Below, in pieces: positions 41,949 to 51,212 of a stretch of DNA of 64,000 nt (the stretch's first letter is position 1; each line of letters opens with the position of its first letter). Source of the stretch: Acidobacteriaceae bacterium. GTDB lineage: Bacteria; Acidobacteriota; Terriglobia; Terriglobales; Acidobacteriaceae. Made by a program: the position numbers and the translations under genes. The DNA lies in the NCBI GenBank assembly GCA_903642235.1, contig CAHJWL010000013.1:1-64000 (forward strand), in the 5' to 3' direction. The notes beneath the pieces are model-generated. The model saw nothing but the letters and a program-made list of their open reading frames with translations. It did no database searches and was not told the DNA's origin.

Positions 41949-44867
41949 TCAGGCCACATTGGCTGCGAGCGGTCTCGATCTCTCCGGATCCGGAAGCGTC
42001 GGTTCGTCATCCGTAATGGGGTCGCCGATCCTCTCGATGAACGTACACGTGATGCCCTTCGGCTCCTCCGTCTCGCCCGCGCCCTTCTTCTTCCGGCGCT
42101 TCGGCATGTCCTCATGATTGTTCGGACAGATGAGAAACACACCCTCCTTGTTTGAGACCTCAAGCACGTACGGATTGCTGCAGTTCGGGCAGCTCTGCTT
42201 CACCAGCTTGTGATTCGACGCAAAGTCGCACTTCGGATAATTTACGCAGCCATAGAAGGTATCGCCTCGTTTGGTCTTGCGGACCGCGATGTCGCCACCA
42301 TCCTTCGGGCACTTCACATCAAGCAGATCCTGCTTGATGTACTTGCACTTCGGATAGCCGGAGCAGCTGATGAACTCCCCGTACTGCCCGTTCCGCAGCA
42401 GCAGCGGCCGGCTGCACTTCGGGCACGGGGCCTCCAATTGGACCGGCGGCTTCTGCTGTACCTTCTGCGTCAGCTTGCGGATGGTCTTGCAGGGCGGATC
42501 TTCGTTGTAGCCCGGACACGCCATGAACGGCCCCCAGGGCCCGTTCCGCAGCACCATCACGCGGCCGCAGTTATCGCAGAACTCCTCCTCGGCTTCCGTA
42601 CTCTGCGCCTCGGGCGACGTGAGATCCGGCTTGGCCGAGAAGTTCTCCTTGGTGAAGTCACAGCTGAAGGTCTCAACCACAACCTTCTTGCCGTGGCCCA
42701 CCGCGTTCTTCAGTTCACGTTCAAGCTCCGCCTTATTCCCGACCTCCTTGGCGAACTCTGTAACCGTGTCGGTGACAGCCTTCACCGTCATGGGAAAAGT
42801 AAAGGCAGAGGTAATCTTCTTGACTGCGGCCTTCGGATCCTTCTTGAGCGCACCCAGAGCCACGTTCATCGGCTTTGCCTTGGAGAAGTTGCTGCAGGCG
42901 TAGAAGCTTCCGAACTTGCCCCACTTCAGGATCAGCGGGCTGCCGCAGTTATCGCAGAGCTCTGTCGTCGAGTGCTCCATCCGCTTGACGTCTTCCATCT
43001 GCTTCTCGGCAACCTTCAGCTCCTTCTCGAAGTGATCGTAAAAACCGCCGAGCAGGCTTTGCCACTTCTCCCCGCCGTCTTCAACGGCATCCAGTTCGCC
43101 TTCAAGCCGTGCAGTGTATTGCAGGTCGAAGATGTAGGGAAAATTCTTCACCAGCAGATCCGTCACCACCATGCCGATCTCGGTCGGGATCAGCTTCGCG
43201 CCAATCTTCTTGACATAGTCGCGCTCCTGGATCGTGTTAATGATCGAGGCATACGTTGACGGTCGGCCGATTCCCTTCTCTTCAAGCGTCTTCACCAGGC
43301 TGGCCTCGTTGAAGCGCGGCGGCGGCTCAGTGTACTTCTGCTGCGGATCGAGCGTCTCGAGCGCGAGCGCCTGGCCATCCTTTAACTCCGGCAGCCGCCG
43401 CTCTTCCTCCGCCTGCTCCTCATCGGTCTTCGCCTCGCCTGCGTCGCTTGCCTGCGCCGCCAGCTTCGACGCCTCAGCCTGCGCTTCCTGGGTGGCTCGA
43501 AGTTTTGCCGCCTCGCGCGCTCGCTTGTCGGCCTCCTGAAACTTCAAAAATCCGTCAAACTTCAGAACACTTCCGCTCACGCGAAAGTCATATGTATGGG
43601 CAGCTTTGGCTGCGATCTCCACCGTCGTCTGATCGAACACCGCGGGCGTCATCTGGCTCTCGACAAAGCGCTGCCAGATCAGCCGGTACAGGCGGTACTG
43701 CTCCTCTGAGAGATACCGACGGATCGCGTCCGGGAGGAACTCAACATGGGTCGGCCGGATCGCTTCGTGCGCGTCCTGCGCGTCCTTCTTGCTCTTGAAG
43801 CCGTTCTCCTTTGCCGGAAGATAGGCTTCGCCAAGCTGCTTGCCGATATACTCGCGCACCTCGATCACAGCATCCGGACTCACGCGCGTCGAATCGGTTC
43901 GCATATACGTGATCAGGCCGACCGTACCCTCCGTGCCGATCTCAATCCCCTCATAGAGCCGCTGCGCCACGCCCATCGTCCGGCGAACATTGAAGCCCAG
44001 CCGGCCCGCGGCGTCCTGTTGCAGCTTGCTCGTGGTGTAGGGCGCAGCCGGATTGCGCCTGCGCTCCTTGCGTTCCACGCTCCGCACGCTCCATGTCGCC
44101 TTTTCCAGCTGGCCGATCACCTCATCGATCGCCTCCTTGTCCGGCAGTGCACTTGAAAGGAACTGCTCTTTCCCGTTCTCGTCCTTGCCGTTCAGAACGC
44201 GAAGTGCCTTGCCTTCCACGCCGACCAGCCGCGCCGTAAACTCCTGTCCGCTCCCCGCTGGCGTCAGCTGCGCGTCAACCGTCCAGTACTCGACCGGATT
44301 GAAGGCGTTGATCTCGCGCTCGCGTTCGACGATCAAGCGGAGCGCCACCGTCTGCACCCGCCCGGCACTCAAGCCGCGGCGCACCTTATCCCACAGCAGG
44401 GGACTGATCTGGTAGCCCACCAGCCGGTCCAGCACGCGCCGCGTCTGCTGCGCATCGACCAGGTTCTCATCCACATCGCGCGCCTTCAGAAAGGCCGCCT
44501 TCACTGCCTTGGGCGTGATCTCATTGAAGGTCACGCGCTGCATCTTGCTCTTGTCTTTCATCGACGAGAGCAGCTGCAGCTTCAGGTGCGCCGCAATAGC
44601 CTCCCCCTCACGATCCGGATCGGGCGCCAGAAAGACCGCATCTGCCTTGGACGCGAGCTTCTTCAGCCGGTCGACCAGCTTCTCCTTGCCGGGCGAAACG
44701 ATCAGTGTCGGTTCAAACGTGCGCCGGCGCAGTTCCACTCCAATGTCATTCTTCGGCAGGTCCATGATGTGCCCCAGCGAGGCCTCCACCACATAGTCAC
44801 TGCCGAGATATTTGTTGATCGTCTTTGCCTTCGCCGGCGACTCCACGATCACGAGAGATTTGCTCAT
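41949..44867 (-). CDS. topA: DNA topoisomerase I with five zinc-ribbon repeats
   Basis: 972 residues. The start MSKSLVIVESPAKAKT is chosen because GGAAAGGGAAGT lies directly before it and the Toprim motif IVESPAK (with its Glu) begins at residue ~6; a longer frame reaches 45044. Type IA enzyme relaxing negative supercoils. Other Toprim residues are PDPDREGEAIA; the catalytic Tyr lies in GLITYMRTDSTRVS. A charged linker (TDEEQAEEERRLPELKDGQ) splits the core at about residues 450-490. The C-terminus has five Cys-rich modules (CDNCGSPL, CDNCGRVM, CPKCSRPL, CPKDGGDI, CPNCSNPY), which bind DNA. Confidence 0.95.
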   Translation of the reverse strand: MSKSLVIVESPAKAKTINKYLGSDYVVEASLGHIMDLPKNDIGVELRRRTFEPTLIVSPGKEKLVDRLKKLASKADAVFLAPDPDREGEAIAAHLKLQLLSSMKDKSKMQRVTFNEITPKAVKAAFLKARDVDENLVDAQQTRRVLDRLVGYQISPLLWDKVRRGLSAGRVQTVALRLIVEREREINAFNPVEYWTVDAQLTPAGSGQEFTARLVGVEGKALRVLNGKDENGKEQFLSSALPDKEAIDEVIGQLEKATWSVRSVERKERRRNPAAPYTTSKLQQDAAGRLGFNVRRTMGVAQRLYEGIEIGTEGTVGLITYMRTDSTRVSPDAVIEVREYIGKQLGEAYLPAKENGFKSKKDAQDAHEAIRPTHVEFLPDAIRRYLSEEQYRLYRLIWQRFVESQMTPAVFDQTTVEIAAKAAHTYDFRVSGSVLKFDGFLKFQEADKRAREAAKLRATQEAQAEASKLAAQASDAGEAKTDEEQAEEERRLPELKDGQALALETLDPQQKYTEPPPRFNEASLVKTLEEKGIGRPSTYASIINTIQERDYVKKIGAKLIPTEIGMVVTDLLVKNFPYIFDLQYTARLEGELDAVEDGGEKWQSLLGGFYDHFEKELKVAEKQMEDVKRMEHSTTELCDNCGSPLILKWGKFGSFYACSNFSKAKPMNVALGALKKDPKAAVKKITSAFTFPMTVKAVTDTVTEFAKEVGNKAELERELKNAVGHGKKVVVETFSCDFTKENFSAKPDLTSPEAQSTEAEEEFCDNCGRVMVLRNGPWGPFMACPGYNEDPPCKTIRKLTQKVQQKPPVQLEAPCPKCSRPLLLRNGQYGEFISCSGYPKCKYIKQDLLDVKCPKDGGDIAVRKTKRGDTFYGCVNYPKCDFASNHKLVKQSCPNCSNPYVLEVSNKEGVFLICPNNHEDMPKRRKKKGAGETEEPKGITCTFIERIGDPITDDEPTLPDPERSRPLAANVA

Positions 44868-45108
44868 ACTTCCCTTTCCATCCCCAAACCGCTGGTGCAC
44901 TGCGCCAGCACCGGTCCCGCCCACCAACCACCAAGGACCTGACCCTGCGAACCTACCATGCCCTGCCGGAGCGAAGCGAATCCCACCCTCGGACTCCGTT
45001 CTCTCCTTACTCCAAACAAGTGCTTCAATAGACGCGTCCTGCAAACTTTGGTCACGCCTTCAGGTCGACTGGCGGCAGCGCTCTCGCAGAGGTCAGCAGC
45101 CCATCGGC

Positions 45109-46311
45109 TCACATTGTCCTCAGGTAGTTCTTGCCTGGCATCTGTCGCACATGGCCGGCCAGCTCTAGTTCAAAGAGAGCGGTAAAGATCTCGGGCGATT
45201 CCAGCCTGCCTTCGAGTCGCTCCATCAGCTCGTCCAGCTGCAGCGACTCATCCTGCCTGAGATGTTCGAGAATGGCTCGTTCTGCCTCTGGAAGGTCCGC
45301 GCTACTAAACAAGGATGCCATGCCGGACCGATTCGATGCAGACCCGCCCTCAAGCTCATCCTCGAGCGCCAGCCGGACCTGACTCGGCAGGTCTTCCCAC
45401 ACATCCTCCCACGTCGCCGTCAGCTTGGCCCCCTGCTTGATCAGCGTGTTCGGCCCCCAGGCATTCTTGTTCGTCACATTGCCGGGCACGGCGTAGACGT
45501 CGCGATTCTGCTCCATGGCGCAGCGCGCGGTCACACGCGTGCCGGAGTGCTCGCCGGCCTCGATCACCAGCACTCCCACACTCAGCCCGCTGATGATGCG
45601 GTTGCGAATCGGGAAGTTCTGCGGCGCGGGAAAGGTGCCGAGCGGAAACTCGCTGACGATCGCTCCGCCGCTGCTGACGATCTCCTCGGCCAGTCGCTTG
45701 TTCTCCTTCGGGTAGATCACGTCGATGCTTGTCCCCCAGATCGCCACCGTCCTGCCGTCACGTGCCGCGAGCGCGCCTTTGTGTGCGGCAGTATCCACAC
45801 CGCGCGCCATGCCGCTGAAGATCACCAGCCCGCGCGCCGCCAGGTCGCGGCTCAATACCTCCGCCATACCCGCCCCGTAGGGCGACGGATGCCGTGTGCC
45901 CACAACGCCGATGCCCGGCCTGCACAGCAGGTCGACGTTGCCGCGAACCCACAGCACCGGCGGTGGATCGTAGATGTTTCGCAGCGCGTCGGGGTACGCG
46001 TCCTCATCGAGCGTAAGGATCTGCCCGCCGGCCTCGCGCACGCGTTGCAGCTCATCGTCCGCCGCACGCAGGGCCCGGCCGTCAAAGCAGAACTGTGCCG
46101 CAGCCGCTGGCATGCCGGCGCCTTCAAGCTCCGTTAGCGAGGCGGAGAGCATGCGTTCCGCCCCGCCCAGCCGCGAGGCCGCACGTGCCGTTCGGATGGC
46201 CCCCATACCCGGCGCCAGAATCATTCCCAGCCACGCCAGCCGCGTCCGCTCCCCGACACTCTGCTCCTGCTCCAGAACCGATGACCTCACGTTCGCTGCC
46301 TCCTGGCCCAT
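45109..46311 (-). CDS. dprA: DNA processing protein DprA
   Basis: 400 residues. DprA loads RecA on incoming single-stranded DNA during natural transformation. The core Rossmann domain shows GIGVVGTRHPSPYGAGMAEVLSRDLAARGLVIFSGMARGVDTAAHKGAL, VIYPKENKRLAEEI, SEFPLGTFPAPQNFPIRNRIISGL and VIEAGEHSGTRVTARCAMEQNRDVYAVPGN. A C-terminal winged-helix-like domain (residues ~330-400) follows. ATG at 46311 with GGGAG 11 bases before; 8 more codons are open upstream. It lies 241 bases upstream of topA, a common gene pair. Confidence 0.94.
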   Translation of the reverse strand: MGQEAANVRSSVLEQEQSVGERTRLAWLGMILAPGMGAIRTARAASRLGGAERMLSASLTELEGAGMPAAAAQFCFDGRALRAADDELQRVREAGGQILTLDEDAYPDALRNIYDPPPVLWVRGNVDLLCRPGIGVVGTRHPSPYGAGMAEVLSRDLAARGLVIFSGMARGVDTAAHKGALAARDGRTVAIWGTSIDVIYPKENKRLAEEIVSSGGAIVSEFPLGTFPAPQNFPIRNRIISGLSVGVLVIEAGEHSGTRVTARCAMEQNRDVYAVPGNVTNKNAWGPNTLIKQGAKLTATWEDVWEDLPSQVRLALEDELEGGSASNRSGMASLFSSADLPEAERAILEHLRQDESLQLDELMERLEGRLESPEIFTALFELELAGHVRQMPGKNYLRTM

Positions 46312-46479
46312 ACCGCCCGCTCCCGCACTGTGCAAACTTCTGCAGCTGCTTGAACCGTCCCACTCAACCTAGGAGCGGCATTGGTTCCTGTCAATCACCC
46401 GTGATCCCCCATGCGCGTTATCCCGGTCGTACTCCCGTGAGTCCGGAACGAAGGCGCGGAATCAGATAGGGGAGAATCC

Positions 46480-47343
46480 GTGTTCAAACCTGCCAGACTG
46501 CGCGTCGCCGCGATCGACTTCCTCAACCCAGCCCCGCTCATGTGGGACTTCGAATACCCGCCCTGCGCAGCCGAGCTTCGGCGGCGCTACGCCCTGCACT
46601 ACACCGCACCCTCGGTCTGCGCCGCGGCACTGGCCTCGGGCGCGGCTGATCTGGGTCTTATCCCTATCGCCGCTCTCACCCCCGAGCTCGCAGTGGTACC
46701 GGGCTGCACCATCGCCTCGCAGCGCGAAGTTCGTTCCATCCTGCTGCTGGTGCGGCAGAGTGCCGCAAAGAGTCTCCCCGAGGTCCGATCCGTTGCCGCC
46801 GACACCGCCTCACGCTCCTCGGTCGCCTACGCGCAGGTGCTCTTTCGTTACTTCCTCAAAACCTCGCCGACCTTCTTTGAGCACACCGCCGACCCCGTGG
46901 CCATGCTGGAGCACGCCGATGCCGCCCTGGTCATTGGAGACCCGGCCCTGCTGGCGCGCGAGCGGCGTGACGAGATCGAAGCTGCCGTCGGGCCATGCCT
47001 CTGGGTCGATCTCGCAGAGGAGTGGCATGAGCGCACCGGTCTGCCATGGGTCGCGGCAGTCTGGGCGGTTCGGCCGCAGGCTCTGTCATCCACTCTCGTC
47101 GATGCAGCCCAGCTTTCACTCGATCTGCAAACCTCGCGCGACCACGGTCTCGGCCACATCGATGCGCTCGTCGACGAATGGGTAAAGCGTCTGCCGCTTC
47201 CGGCAGCCACCATCCGGACCTACCTGACTGAAAACATCCACTATCTTCTCGACGACGCCTGCATCGAGTCCATCACGCTGTTCCGGCGGCTCGCCTTTGC
47301 CAGTGATGTGCTGCCGCCGCTCGACCGGCCACTCTTCCTGTGA
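46480..47343 (+). CDS. mqnA: Chorismate dehydratase (futalosine pathway of menaquinone synthesis)
   Basis: 287 residues from a GTG with AGGGGAG upstream. MqnA dehydrates chorismate to 3-enolpyruvylbenzoate. Typical stretches: RVAAIDFLNPAPLMWDFE, APSVCAAALASGAADLGLIPIAAL, ASQREVRSILLLVRQSAAKSLPEVRSVAADTASRSSVAYAQVLFRYF, ALVIGDPALLARE and WVDLAEEWHERTGLPWVAAVWAVR. It starts away from dprA across a 168-base divergent region. Presence implies menaquinone made by the futalosine route; the other mqn genes are not in this window. Confidence 0.92.
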   Translation: MFKPARLRVAAIDFLNPAPLMWDFEYPPCAAELRRRYALHYTAPSVCAAALASGAADLGLIPIAALTPELAVVPGCTIASQREVRSILLLVRQSAAKSLPEVRSVAADTASRSSVAYAQVLFRYFLKTSPTFFEHTADPVAMLEHADAALVIGDPALLARERRDEIEAAVGPCLWVDLAEEWHERTGLPWVAAVWAVRPQALSSTLVDAAQLSLDLQTSRDHGLGHIDALVDEWVKRLPLPAATIRTYLTENIHYLLDDACIESITLFRRLAFASDVLPPLDRPLFL

Positions 47344-47419
47344 TCCAATCTTTGCTCAGCTCCAGCAAACCTTCGGCCGTGCGCGCGACTTCCCCCGTTG
47401 GCAGAGCGTCTGAACAACT

Positions 47420-48202
47420 ATGAGTACGGAGATCCTCGCCAGCTTTCAATCCCTGAGCCCGGCCGCCGCGCGGCTCGCATTGGTCGCCGGCTCGCATCTG
47501 GCGTTTGCCCTCCCGCACGATGTTCTCGCCATCGTGCTCGCCGCGCCTGCAAAGCACGGCGGCCACATGCTGCACGTTCTCCTGTCCTTCGGCCTGATCG
47601 GCTTCTTTCTGGTCTCCATCATTGATTCCTCTTTTGTTCCGCTTCCCGTGCCGGGCATCAGCGACCTGATGATCCTCTTCTTTGCGGCGCAGCACACCAA
47701 TCTTCCGCTCCTGATCACCGTGGCCACCGCAGGGTCGGCGCTGGGCGGCTATCTCAGCTTTCAAGTCGGGCAGAAGGGCGGTATGCAGTTCCTGGAGAAG
47801 CATGTGCCCGAGCGCATCTTCCGCAGGGTCTGCGGCTGGATGGAGCAGCACGCCATTCTCTCTGTCGCATTGCCGGCCATCTTGCCGCCGCCCATGCCGC
47901 TCTCGCCATTCGTGCTCGCCGCCGGCGCGCTCAAGATGTCCCAGCGAACCTTTATGGTGGCCTTCACCACCAGCCGCCTGCTGCGACACTTGATCGCAGC
48001 CTGGGCCGGCATCTACTACGGCCGACAGGTGCTGCAGCTGTGGAGCCGCTTCTCCGACCGCTGGGCGACGACCATCCTCGTCGTCTTCTGGACTCTGCTT
48101 CTACTTTTCGTCGGCGTTGCCTTCTGGCGTCTGTACCACACCTCGAAGAGCGTTCGAGGACCCCGCAAACAGACCGCCGCCCAGGCTCCCGCCATTAGCT
48201 GA
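47420..48202 (+). CDS. DedA/VTT-family membrane protein
   Basis: 260 residues. Re-entrant VTT domain: LLSFGLIGFFLVSIIDSSFVPLPVPGISDLMILFFAAQ, GSALGGYLSFQVGQKGGMQFLEKH, WMEQHAILSVALPAILPPPMPLSPFVLAAGALKMSQRTF, RLLRHLIAAWAGIYYG, with a last membrane span near residues 210-235. DedA relatives act in lipid scrambling or transport and membrane homeostasis. ATG start; it converges on fabH. Confidence 0.88.
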   Translation: MSTEILASFQSLSPAAARLALVAGSHLAFALPHDVLAIVLAAPAKHGGHMLHVLLSFGLIGFFLVSIIDSSFVPLPVPGISDLMILFFAAQHTNLPLLITVATAGSALGGYLSFQVGQKGGMQFLEKHVPERIFRRVCGWMEQHAILSVALPAILPPPMPLSPFVLAAGALKMSQRTFMVAFTTSRLLRHLIAAWAGIYYGRQVLQLWSRFSDRWATTILVVFWTLLLLFVGVAFWRLYHTSKSVRGPRKQTAAQAPAIS

Positions 48203-48270
48203 CGCCTCTCTCGTTCCTGCTCAGAGCATCAAGCGTCGCACTGTGACCCGGGCGTCGCACAGCAGACGCC

Positions 48271-49257
48271 CTACATCTCCCATCGCAACAGCGTAGCCCC
48301 GACGGTAAAGCCCGCGCCCACGCTCGCCAGCAACACCAGATCACCTTTCTTCAGGCGCTCTTCCTCCATCGCCGTTCCCATCGCCAGCGGAATCGTTCCC
48401 GCCGTCGTGTTGCCGTAGCGATCGATGTTGATGACCACGCGGCTCTCCGGCATCCCGAGCCGCTCCGCCGTCGAGAGAATAATGCGCTTATTTGCCTGGT
48501 GCGGGATAAAGCAGCTTAGATCCTGGCCGGTTATGCCATTCCGCTGCAGCACACGTTCAGAGGCCTCCGCCATCTTACGAACGGCAAACTTGTAGACCGC
48601 CTGTCCATCCTGATGCACAAAGTGCATCTTGTCCGCGATCGTCTCCGCCGTCGCCGGGTGCAGACTTCCACCGCCGGGCATGTACAGCGACGAGACACCC
48701 GAGCCATCCACCTCGTGCCAGTAATCAATCAGGCCGACCTCGCCTTCGGCACAGGGTTCAAGCAGCACTGCGCCCGCACCATCGCCGAAGATCACACACG
48801 TCGTTCGATCCGTGTAGTCGATGATCGAGCTCATTACATCAGCGCCAATCACCAGCACGGCCTTCTGCATGCCGCTCTCGATCAGCTTGGCCCCCACCTG
48901 CAGCGCATACGGAAAGCCCGAGCAGGCCGCTGACAGATCAAACCCCCACGCACGCTTCGCACCCAGCTTGTCCTGCACCAGGCAGGCCGCCGCCGGGAAG
49001 ATCATGTCCGGTGTCACCGTGGCCACGATGATGACCTCGACCTCCGTGGCATCCATGCCCCGCATCGCCAGGCACCGGCGCGCCGCCTCCGTCGCGAGAT
49101 CACTCGTGCCTACACCCTTTTCGACGATGTGCCGCTCCCGTATGCCGGTGCGTTCCACAATCCATTCATTGTTGGTCGCCACCATCTTCTCAAGATCGGC
49201 GTTCGTCAGCAGCCGGGGTGGAACGTAGGTGCCTACCGCGGAGATCTTCGCTCGCAC
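48271..49257 (-). CDS. fabH: 3-oxoacyl-ACP synthase III
   Basis: 328 residues from the GTG at 49257. With this start the nucleophile is Cys112 (DLSAACSGF), the same number as in E. coli FabH, which supports the choice; the frame is open to 49362 and a TTG at 49281 is another candidate. Catalytic His ([10 protein letters not shown]) and Asn ([12 protein letters not shown]) are present. FabH starts fatty-acid synthesis by condensing acetyl- or branched acyl-CoA with malonyl-ACP. It is alone here, without plsX or fabD. The open reading stretch to 49362 runs toward the SRP RNA region. Confidence 0.94.
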   Translation of the reverse strand: MRAKISAVGTYVPPRLLTNADLEKMVATNNEWIVERTGIRERHIVEKGVGTSDLATEAARRCLAMRGMDATEVEVIIVATVTPDMIFPAAACLVQDKLGAKRAWGFDLSAACSGFPYALQVGAKLIESGMQKAVLVIGADVMSSIIDYTDRTTCVIFGDGAGAVLLEPCAEGEVGLIDYWHEVDGSGVSSLYMPGGGSLHPATAETIADKMHFVHQDGQAVYKFAVRKMAEASERVLQRNGITGQDLSCFIPHQANKRIILSTAERLGMPESRVVINIDRYGNTTAGTIPLAMGTAMEEERLKKGDLVLLASVGAGFTVGATLLRWEM

Positions 49258-49464
49258 AGAGACCGGAGGACGCAACGTCAAACTCAACCTTCTCACCTCA
49301 CCGATACAGCAACTCGCACTCACACCAGCTACCAGGTGGGAACAGTTCATTGTCCAACACACACGGCGGCACTGTCATCCGAACCTCATCCCACAAGGGC
49401 CGGTGTGCATGGCAGGCTCTGTTTGTAATGGATGTACCTGTTGAGGTGGAGAGAGGGAGAAAGC

Positions 49465-49558
49465 ACCGGGCGACCTACTGCGCCCATACTAGCCCGTTAC
49501 CGTTGCTTCCTTCCGGACCTGGCGGGGTTGGCGGGATTACGTCGCGTAGGGCCCGGCA
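49465..49558 (-). ncRNA. ffs: Small signal recognition particle RNA (4.5S-type)
   Basis: Read on the minus strand, the RNA runs from GCCGGGC to GCCCGG(T). Its conserved core is AGGTCCGGAAGGAAGCA (complement of 49504-49520), the SRP domain IV binding site for Ffh, and its ends pair (CCGGGC with GCCCGG, 49466-49471 with 49551-49556). The flanks form the long hairpin (CTACGCGACG with GCAGTAGGTCG). About 94 bases; the exact ends are estimated from the pairing. The region 49258-49694 contains no other gene I can support. Confidence 0.88.
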
Positions 49559-49694
49559 CAGGGTGAAGTTTACCATCCCCGGACAGCATGGCGCGTGTGA
49601 CTCGAATCCCGCTCGCGTCCATGCTGCAAAAGCCGTACACTCCCGGCAAAGAAGACAGGATCCCTGCCGTCCCTGCCGCGTATGCTCCTTGCGT

Positions 49695-51029
49695 ATGCAC
49701 GTCTGCTCCTCTGCCCTCTTCCTCTTCCTTGTGAGCGGCTTCACGCCCGGCTTTCTGCTATCGACCGTTGCCGCACAGGGAACAATGGTGCCTGCCGATG
49801 CCGTTCCGCTCTTTGACGGTTTCGTCACCGCAGTGACTCCGCAAGGAATCGATGTCAACGGAGCGCATCTGCGTTTCACACCAGATTCACTCATCCAGCG
49901 TCATGGAGAGCACACAGCCGAGCTGACCCACGCTCTTCCTGCTGTGTATCTCGGCCAGCCCGCAAAGGTGTACGGCAAGTACGACAAGCGCGCAGAGACC
50001 GTGACCGTGCAGCAGTTGACGCTCACGCCGCCATCGCCCGCGCAGGTCTCTGGTATCGGCATCATCGACACCGTCTCCGGTAGTGGAAGCACGTCCAGCC
50101 TGGTGCGCGCCGATGGCCGTCTGCTCTCGATCGCGCCATCGGCCAGGCTTGTCTTTGTTCCTCCGCTCACCCCGGCCACGCCCTTCCGGACCAATCTCTG
50201 GATCAGGTACCGCGGCGAGCAGCAGGTCGACGGCACCGTCGTCGTTCGCGACGCAGAGATCCGCGACAACGTCGTCGTTGCGTCCGAAGACAAGCTCCGC
50301 AAAAGGAATGAGTACGATCCCGCCGCGGTCGCCCCGGACTCCCATCAGAGCGCCACCAGCAAGTTCTTCCGGGGTCTTGAGCTTGATAAAATTCCTCCCT
50401 GGCCGGACAAGGCTATGCAAGAGCGCGTCGAGCGCGTCGGCCAGAAGCTGATTCCCGCCTACCAGCGCGCCCTTCCGGAGAACGACCCAACCAAGATCCA
50501 TTTCCGCTTTCAGGTGATCGACGAAAAGCACTTCAAGGATGCGGTCACCCTGCCGAACGGCATCATCGTGGTTTCGCATCAGGTCATCGATCGTCTCGAA
50601 AACGATACGCAGGTCGCCACGGTTCTCGCGGACAACATCGCGACCGCGATTGAGAAGCAGACTCTCCGAGCCATCCCAGCCGAACGAAAGCTATCTGCCG
50701 CCGGGATCGCCGGGAGTGCGGGCGGTCTGCTCGTTCCAGGCCTCGGCATAGCCACCGGCGTTGCCGACTACAAAGTCGCGACGCACCTCATCCTCATGCA
50801 GGAGCAGCAATCCGGCCGCGTCAGCCTTGACTACCTGAACGACGCCGGCTTCGACGTGACGCTGGCACCTAGAACCTGGTGGTTGCTGGGCACCAGGCCG
50901 TCACACCCACTCGCGGAAGCCTCGCTTCCGCCACGCGCCGCAAACCTCTTTGCAGAGCTCGGGCGCAGCTGGCGCGGTCTCGCAAGCTCCGGTCTCCGCA
51001 GGAACGCCGGCATCTCTGCTGTTCCGTAA
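49695..51029 (+). CDS. Secreted M48-like pseudopeptidase
   Basis: 444 residues from the ATG at 49695, which begins a signal peptide (MHVCSSALFLFLVSGFTPGFLLSTVAA); a longer open frame to 49218 would cross the SRP RNA. The N-terminal half (residues ~30-190) has beta-rich repeats (FDGFVTAVTPQGIDVNGAHLRFT, GIGIIDTVSGSG). The C-terminal half follows the M48 plan: NGIIVVSHQVIDRLENDTQVATVLADNIATAIEKQ, and later ILMQEQQSGRVSLDYLNDAGFDV. The HExxH zinc motif is replaced by D313-N-I-A-T317 and the third-ligand motif ExxxD by a non-matching stretch. It should not be a zinc protease. Confidence 0.74.
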   Translation: MHVCSSALFLFLVSGFTPGFLLSTVAAQGTMVPADAVPLFDGFVTAVTPQGIDVNGAHLRFTPDSLIQRHGEHTAELTHALPAVYLGQPAKVYGKYDKRAETVTVQQLTLTPPSPAQVSGIGIIDTVSGSGSTSSLVRADGRLLSIAPSARLVFVPPLTPATPFRTNLWIRYRGEQQVDGTVVVRDAEIRDNVVVASEDKLRKRNEYDPAAVAPDSHQSATSKFFRGLELDKIPPWPDKAMQERVERVGQKLIPAYQRALPENDPTKIHFRFQVIDEKHFKDAVTLPNGIIVVSHQVIDRLENDTQVATVLADNIATAIEKQTLRAIPAERKLSAAGIAGSAGGLLVPGLGIATGVADYKVATHLILMQEQQSGRVSLDYLNDAGFDVTLAPRTWWLLGTRPSHPLAEASLPPRAANLFAELGRSWRGLASSGLRRNAGISAVP

Positions 51030-51212
51030 CTCCGGTCACAAATCCAGTCACGATCCCGAGTGTCTTCGTCTGCCCTGCCGTCCATGACGGTCGCATTCGA
51101 TTGTCACTCGGCAGCATCTGCTTCGTTCCCCGCACACGAAAGAGCCGCTCGCTACGACACACACCCCGCCGCACACCTTCTCAGACCCGCGTCCTTGCTA
51201 CACTAAGAGGCT

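Noticed and set aside
49218..49694. Upstream extension of the M48-like gene
   Set aside because: It would run through the SRP RNA on the other strand and lacks recognisable protein sequence; a signal peptide begins at 49695.
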